7,581 nt of DNA from Prevotellaceae bacterium. Its GTDB lineage: Bacteria > Bacteroidota > Bacteroidia > Bacteroidales > UBA932. Below, piece after piece: positions 6,748 to 7,581 of the stretch. Under the pieces are notes generated by a model. It was not told where the DNA came from and did not search any database. It worked only from the letters and a program-made list of their open reading frames with translations. Numbering within the stretch: the first letter of the stretch is position 1; each line of letters opens with the position of its first letter. The translations under genes were made by a program, and so were the position numbers. Location: positions 1 through 7,581 of the forward strand of contig JAISSE010000306.1 in NCBI GenBank assembly GCA_031273285.1. Direction: 5' to 3'.

Positions 6748-6778
6748 CAAAAGTAATAAAAAATTCAATACGCTAATA
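6748..6778 (-). promoter_or_regulatory. Bacteroidetes-type promoter of gldJ
   Basis: On the minus strand, TACTTTTG (complement of 6748-6755) matches TANNTTTG exactly. The -33 position, 19 bp further upstream (6775-6778), reads TATT, a weak match to TTTG. The expected start near 6742 leaves a leader of roughly 25 nt before the ATG at 6716. Confidence 0.6.
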
Positions 6779-6802
6779 AAATAAACCAAATTTTAAGAAA
6801 TA

Positions 6803-6842
6803 AAGCCGATTTTAACACTTTTTAACTGCTTTAAGCCGATTT
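6803..6842. repeat. Pair of 10-bp direct repeats upstream of gldJ
   Basis: AAGCCGATTT occurs at 6803-6812 and at 6833-6842, 30 bp apart start to start, or about three helical turns. TTTTAAC follows the first copy and recurs between the two. They lie about 50-90 bp upstream of the gldJ -7 box, a plausible place for a regulator, but this is only suggestive. Confidence 0.3.
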
Positions 6843-6847
6843 AGTCT

Positions 6848-6893
6848 AAAAAAACCGCCATTCCTATCCGAAAAACATGCCCTCAAATTACGG
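6848..6893 (-). terminator. Weak terminator candidate for ahcY
   Basis: On the minus strand the complement of 6885-6893 pairs with the complement of 6855-6863 (8 of 9 positions, two of them wobbles), followed at once by seven T (complement of 6848-6854). The 21-nt loop and the mismatch make it a poor hairpin. It lies about 130 nt past the ahcY stop. Confidence 0.25.
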
Positions 6894-6938
6894 TCAAAAC
6901 TCATATTTACGCCTTTTTTTAAGATATTTTGCCGTCAA

Positions 6939-6970
6939 ATTGCCTGTCGAAACGGGCTTGTGCCGGCAAT
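6939..6970. repeat. Small dyad downstream of ahcY
   Basis: ATTGCC (6939-6944) and GGCAAT (6965-6970) form a 6-bp inverted repeat around a 20-nt GC-richer loop in otherwise AT-rich DNA. It sits about 55 nt past the ahcY stop. No T-run follows on the minus strand, so it could protect the 3' end or be chance. Confidence 0.3.
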
Positions 6971-7024
6971 CCGGAGTGAGATTCATGTAATTCGATGATT
7001 TTTATCCGTTTATTTTGTTAGTAT

Positions 7025-7581
7025 TTAATATCTGTAATGGTCGGCTTTATACGGACCGTCCGGGTTTACTCCGATATAATCAGCCTGAACTTTCGTCAGT
7101 TTGGTCAGGTGAACTCCGAGTTGTTCAAGATGCAGACGGGCAACCTCTTCGTCCAGTTTTTTCGGCAAACGGTACACGTCTACAGCCAAATCGTTCTTCC
7201 ACAACTCGATTTGTGCAAGTGTCTGATTGCTGAACGAGTTGCTCATAACGAACGAAGGATGTCCGGTGGCGCATCCCAGATTGACAAGTCTGCCCTCTGC
7301 CAGAAGGAAAACGGCATGTCCGTCGTCGAAAACAAATTTATCTACCTGCGGTTTGATATTGATTTTTTTAGCGGCTTTTTCGAGCCTTTCCACTTGAATT
7401 TCATCGTCGAAATGACCGATATTGCATACAATGGTCTGGTCTTTCATGCCCTGAATATGTTCGAGCGTAATAACGTCTCTGTTCCCCGTGGTTGTAACAT
7501 ATATGTTGCCTTCGTGCAAAGTATCTTCCACAGTCTTAACCTCAAAGCCTTCCATCGCAGCCTGAAGCGCGCAGATGGGGT
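7025..7581 (-). CDS. ahcY: S-adenosylhomocysteinase (adenosylhomocysteine hydrolase), C-terminal part
   Basis: This is the 3' end of a gene cut by the right window edge. The visible part is 185 complete residues out of a usual length of about 430-480. AhcY reversibly splits S-adenosylhomocysteine into adenosine and homocysteine, relieving product inhibition of methyltransferases; it is a cytoplasmic NAD-dependent homotetramer. The reading frame continues upstream of the ATG at 7555 as [14 protein letters not shown], a family-conserved stretch, so that ATG is internal and not the start. Also visible are [19 protein letters not shown], the segment [19 protein letters not shown] with its conserved His, and the C-terminal tail HYRY, which in the family completes the cofactor site of a neighbouring subunit. 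The stop is TAA. All visible residues look normal. The promoter lies outside the window. It shares a strand with gldJ but is 308 bp away, so co-transcription is doubtful. Confidence 0.96.
   Translation of the reverse strand, partial: PICALQAAMEGFEVKTVEDTLHEGNIYVTTTGNRDVITLEHIQGMKDQTIVCNIGHFDDEIQVERLEKAAKKINIKPQVDKFVFDDGHAVFLLAEGRLVNLGCATGHPSFVMSNSFSNQTLAQIELWKNDLAVDVYRLPKKLDEEVARLHLEQLGVHLTKLTKVQADYIGVNPDGPYKADHYRY

Larger units (their letters stand above)
6717..7024. other. AT-rich intergenic region between ahcY and gldJ
   Basis: These 308 bp contain no open frame that I would call a gene. They hold the gldJ promoter, a pair of direct repeats at 6803-6842, a weak terminator candidate for ahcY (6848-6893) and a small dyad (6939-6970). 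The rest is AT-rich DNA with several A and T runs. Confidence 0.7.

Noticed and set aside
7025..7555. Reading the right-end frame as a complete 176-residue gene starting at 7555
   Set aside because: The frame stays open to the window edge and the upstream codons encode conserved S-adenosylhomocysteinase residues, so that ATG is internal.

Overview
The window looks like chromosomal DNA from a member of the Bacteroidetes, probably a type IX secretion-bearing lineage such as Bacteroidales. Three things support this. A SUMF1-like lipoprotein matches the gliding/type IX secretion protein GldJ. Three promoters fit the Bacteroidetes -33 TTTG / -7 TANNTTTG pattern. Translation starts have A-rich leaders and no clear Shine-Dalgarno sequence. 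The lineage call is inferred from memory of protein families, not from a search.

Layout, left to right. Positions 1-577 carry no convincing protein gene but are rich in dyad symmetry: a probable bidirectional terminator (1-56), several hairpins, a GC-rich perfect inverted repeat with a third, displaced arm (136-211), and a 135-bp element with 43-nt inverted arms (361-495). A tRNA-Leu(UAA) gene (578-663) follows, with its own promoter and terminator. The T-tract of that terminator overlaps the -33 box of the next promoter, which drives gcvP (759-3602), encoding the full-length glycine cleavage P protein. Converging on gcvP, with only 29 bp between the stop codons, is a minus-strand gene for a SWIM zinc-finger protein of unknown function (3632-5068). 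A strong terminator (5140-5190) separates it from gldJ (5205-6716, minus). A 308-bp AT-rich intergenic region holds the gldJ promoter, short direct repeats and weak hairpins. The 3' part of ahcY (S-adenosylhomocysteinase, minus) runs off the right end.

The genes do not form one operon. GcvP (glycine to one-carbon units) and AhcY (S-adenosylhomocysteine recycling) both bear on one-carbon/methyl metabolism, but they are on opposite strands and far apart, so a functional link is only conceivable. GldJ is isolated from other secretion genes, and the SWIM protein from any recognisable partner. I see no CRISPR array, insertion sequence, phage gene or clear defence system. The least explained parts are the structured non-coding DNA at 1-500 and the SWIM protein.
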